From Deltaproteobacteria bacterium (GTDB lineage: Bacteria; Desulfobacterota; DSM-4660; Desulfatiglandales; Desulfatiglandaceae): DNA of 64,000 nucleotides. Each line of letters begins with the position of its first letter. The first letter of the stretch is position 1. The notes under the pieces were generated by a model. It ran no database searches. It was not told the DNA's origin and saw nothing but the letters and a program-made list of their open reading frames with translations. The translations under genes were made by a program, and so were the position numbers. Positions 62,420-64,000 of this stretch are shown piece after piece. The stretch spans positions 1-64,000 of the forward strand of contig JAOZOW010000003.1 of the NCBI GenBank assembly GCA_029933075.1, read 5' to 3'.

Positions 62420-63196
62420 CTATCTCCACCTCTTTTTTCTTTTCCAGCGCTGATATCCCTTGGCGGACTCCTCGGATCTCACACCCATATAAAACTCCTG
62501 GACATCCCTGTCCCTCATCAGGTCCTCTGATTTGCCCTTCATGACAAACCGCCCATTTTCCAGGATAAGGCCCACATGGGAAATATTAAGGGCCATGCGG
62601 GCGTTTTGCTCCACCAGGAGAATTGTTACGCCTTCTTCATTAATCTTGCTGATAATATTGAAAATTGCTTTAACCAGCAGGGGTGAAAGCCCGAGAGAGG
62701 GCTCATCAAGAAACAAGAGCTTGGGACGATTCATCAGTGCGCGGCCAATGGCCAACATCTGTTGTTCCCCCCCCGAAAGGGTTCCCGCCCACTGATCGGA
62801 CCTCTCTTTGAGAACGGGGAAGTAGCTGTAGATCTTTTCGAAGTCTTTCCTGATCCCATCCCGGTCTCTGCGGATATAGGCCCCCATGAGAAGATTTTCC
62901 CTTACGCTCAGCTCTTCAAACACCTCTCGACCCTCCGGCACATATGAGATCCCCATTCTCACGATCACCTCAGGGTCTTTGCCATCGATTCTCTTTCCCA
63001 TGAATTCGATGGTCCCTTTGTCTGGCTGATCGTCCAAAAGACCCATAACTGTCTTCAGGATGGTGGACTTCCCGGCGCCATTGTTGCCGAGGATGGCCGT
63101 GATGGTCCCCTCTTCCACAGTAAGGGAAACACCCCTCAAGGCATATATCAGCCGGTAGAACGTCTCGATATTCTTTATCTCAAGCAGCGCTGTCAA
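62420..63196 (-). CDS. livF: LivF-like ABC transporter ATP-binding protein
   Basis: ATPase of a Liv-type importer with 258 residues: Walker A GNNGAGKST (37-45), signature LSGGEQQ (140-146), Walker B LLFLDEP (160-166). The start is a TTG at 63196 that overlaps the end of livG by 17 bases, with GGACGAG as a possible ribosome site. The complete signature motif separates it from LivG-type partners. Together with livG it drives the transporter whose permeases lie outside the window. Confidence 0.93.
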   Translation of the reverse strand: MTALLEIKNIETFYRLIYALRGVSLTVEEGTITAILGNNGAGKSTILKTVMGLLDDQPDKGTIEFMGKRIDGKDPEVIVRMGISYVPEGREVFEELSVRENLLMGAYIRRDRDGIRKDFEKIYSYFPVLKERSDQWAGTLSGGEQQMLAIGRALMNRPKLLFLDEPSLGLSPLLVKAIFNIISKINEEGVTILLVEQNARMALNISHVGLILENGRFVMKGKSEDLMRDRDVQEFYMGVRSEESAKGYQRWKRKKRWR

Positions 63197-63980
63197 AAGA
63201 CTCGTCCTCTCCCAGGTAGGCCTTGAGCACCTCAGGGTGCTTCTGCACTTCTTCCGGAAGCCCCTCTACAATGGGTTTTCCGAAATTGATAGCCAGGATG
63301 CGGTCAGAGATATCCATGACCATTTTCATGTCATGCTCTATCAGGAGGATGCTCATACCGAGTTCATCCTGTATGTCTTTTATCCAGAAGATCAGGTCCT
63401 GTTTCTCTTCCGAATTCATGCCAGCAGAAGGTTCATCAAGGAGAAGCAGCTCGGGCTCCAGGGCAAGGGCTCTTCCAAGCTCCACCAATTTTTGCGTTCC
63501 ATAGGGCAGAGCGCCCACGAACTGGTTCCTTGCCGCCTGGAGGTCCAGCAGGTCGATAATACGCTCCACCCGCTCCCGATGTCTGATTTCATCCTGGGCG
63601 GCCCTGGATCCCCGCCGAAAAAATGTGGCCCCGGTCCAGATCCCGGTTTTCATATGGATGTGGCGGCCTAACATCAGATTCTCCATGGTGGTCATATTGG
63701 CAAACAGCTCGATGTTCTGAAACGTCCTCGCAATCCCCTTGCGGGCTATCCGGTGGGGAGCGAGCCCGGTGATCTCCTCTCCCTTGAAAGTAATGACGCC
63801 CGAATCTGGCTTGTAAAGGCCGTTGATACAGTTGAAAATAGTGGTTTTACCGGCCCCGTTCGGGCCGATGATGGAAAAAATGGCGCCCTTTTCAAGGTTG
63901 AAGGACACCCTGTCGACGGCTACCAGGCCTCCAAAACTAATACTGAGCTCATCTACTGAAAATAAAATGTCTCCGGCCAT
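63180..63980 (-). CDS. livG: LivG-like ABC transporter ATP-binding protein (right-hand module)
   Basis: ATPase with 266 residues: Walker A GPNGAGKTT (39-47), LivG-style signature LPYGTQK (158-164), Walker B LLLLDEP (178-184). It is closely similar in layout to the left-hand copy at 2051-2872, including a shared RHIHMKTGIW/RHIHLKSGIF region. It is the first visible gene of the minus-strand module livG-livF-acyl-CoA synthetase-livK-lipoprotein; upstream genes and the promoter lie beyond the window. Confidence 0.93.
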   Translation of the reverse strand: MAGDILFSVDELSISFGGLVAVDRVSFNLEKGAIFSIIGPNGAGKTTIFNCINGLYKPDSGVITFKGEEITGLAPHRIARKGIARTFQNIELFANMTTMENLMLGRHIHMKTGIWTGATFFRRGSRAAQDEIRHRERVERIIDLLDLQAARNQFVGALPYGTQKLVELGRALALEPELLLLDEPSAGMNSEEKQDLIFWIKDIQDELGMSILLIEHDMKMVMDISDRILAINFGKPIVEGLPEEVQKHPEVLKAYLGEDESFDSAA

Positions 63981-64000
63981 TGCTGCCTTTCAGTTTCCCT

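Noticed and set aside
1-64000. CRISPR arrays, insertion sequences, prophage genes or rRNA
   Set aside because: No regularly spaced repeats, transposase, integrase or rRNA sequence was recognised anywhere in the window.

Overview
The window reads as chromosomal DNA of an anaerobic Gram-negative bacterium, most likely a Desulfobacterota (deltaproteobacterial) aromatic-compound or fatty-acid degrader, sulfate-reducing or syntrophic. The main evidence is a benzoyl-CoA lower-pathway cluster (had, oah/bamA, dch) beside a biotin-dependent Na+-translocating decarboxylase. Two modules joining a Liv-type ABC transporter to an AMP-forming acyl-CoA synthetase, a PPi-type phosphofructokinase, and housekeeping gene order of the rpsB-tsf-pyrH-frr-uppS-cdsA-dxr-rseP kind support this. 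Genes are densely packed with many ATGA-type overlaps. I found no rRNA, CRISPR array, insertion sequence, integrase or phage gene. The placement is inference from gene content, not a phylogenetic result.

Layout. 1-2.9 kb (minus): Liv ABC module (livG-like ATPase, acyl-CoA synthetase, start of a livH-like permease that runs off the edge). 3.1-4.5 kb (minus): dGTPase-like HD hydrolase behind a small unknown gene. 4.5-15.7 kb (plus): hairpin-rich leader, then translation, isoprenoid and phospholipid genes rpsB, tsf, pyrH, frr, uppS, cdsA, dxr, rseP, tsaB, psd, pssA, rsmD, coaD, and an IHF/HU-type gene with its own promoter. 15.7-16.6 kb (minus): RlpA-like lipoprotein. 16.8-21.0 kb (plus): an SDR, had, oah and dch, behind a promoter followed by a perfect 28-bp palindrome. 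21.2-25.1 kb: decarboxylase subunits, with beta and a membrane-anchored fusion protein on plus facing biotin carrier and carboxyltransferase on minus across a strong bidirectional terminator.

25.4-28.4 kb: pilC and a PilS-like kinase. 28.4-34.6 kb: fused radical SAM/DUF2344 protein, RNase G, PP2C phosphatase, tandem-FHA protein and a zinc-ribbon protein. 34.8 kb: tRNA-Thr(CGU). 35-40 kb: pyrF, a Gate-domain membrane protein, an alpha/beta hydrolase and an NDP-forming acyl-CoA synthetase. 40-44.8 kb: MFS transporter divergent from an ornithine cyclodeaminase-family gene, then a divergent KptA-like protein and pncB. 44.7-49.1 kb (minus): mtaB, mnmA, a NIL-domain ferredoxin and an aminotransferase. 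49.3-57.6 kb: PPi-type PFK, ispG, proS, rel, rpmB (minus) and mpl. 58-64 kb: a GAF-ANTAR regulator convergent with a second Liv module (livG, livF, acyl-CoA synthetase, livK, lipoprotein).

How it fits together. The Liv/acyl-CoA synthetase modules could import and activate aromatic or fatty acids. Dch, Had and Oah convert cyclohexadienoyl-CoA to 3-hydroxypimeloyl-CoA. The SDR may oxidise that 3-hydroxyacyl-CoA, and the membrane decarboxylase could conserve the energy of a later decarboxylation (glutaconyl-CoA or methylmalonyl-CoA) as a sodium gradient. The most unusual item is the protein at 22529-23008: a signal peptide and periplasmic domain fused to a C-terminal membrane segment that looks like the small (OadG/GcdD-type) decarboxylase subunit.
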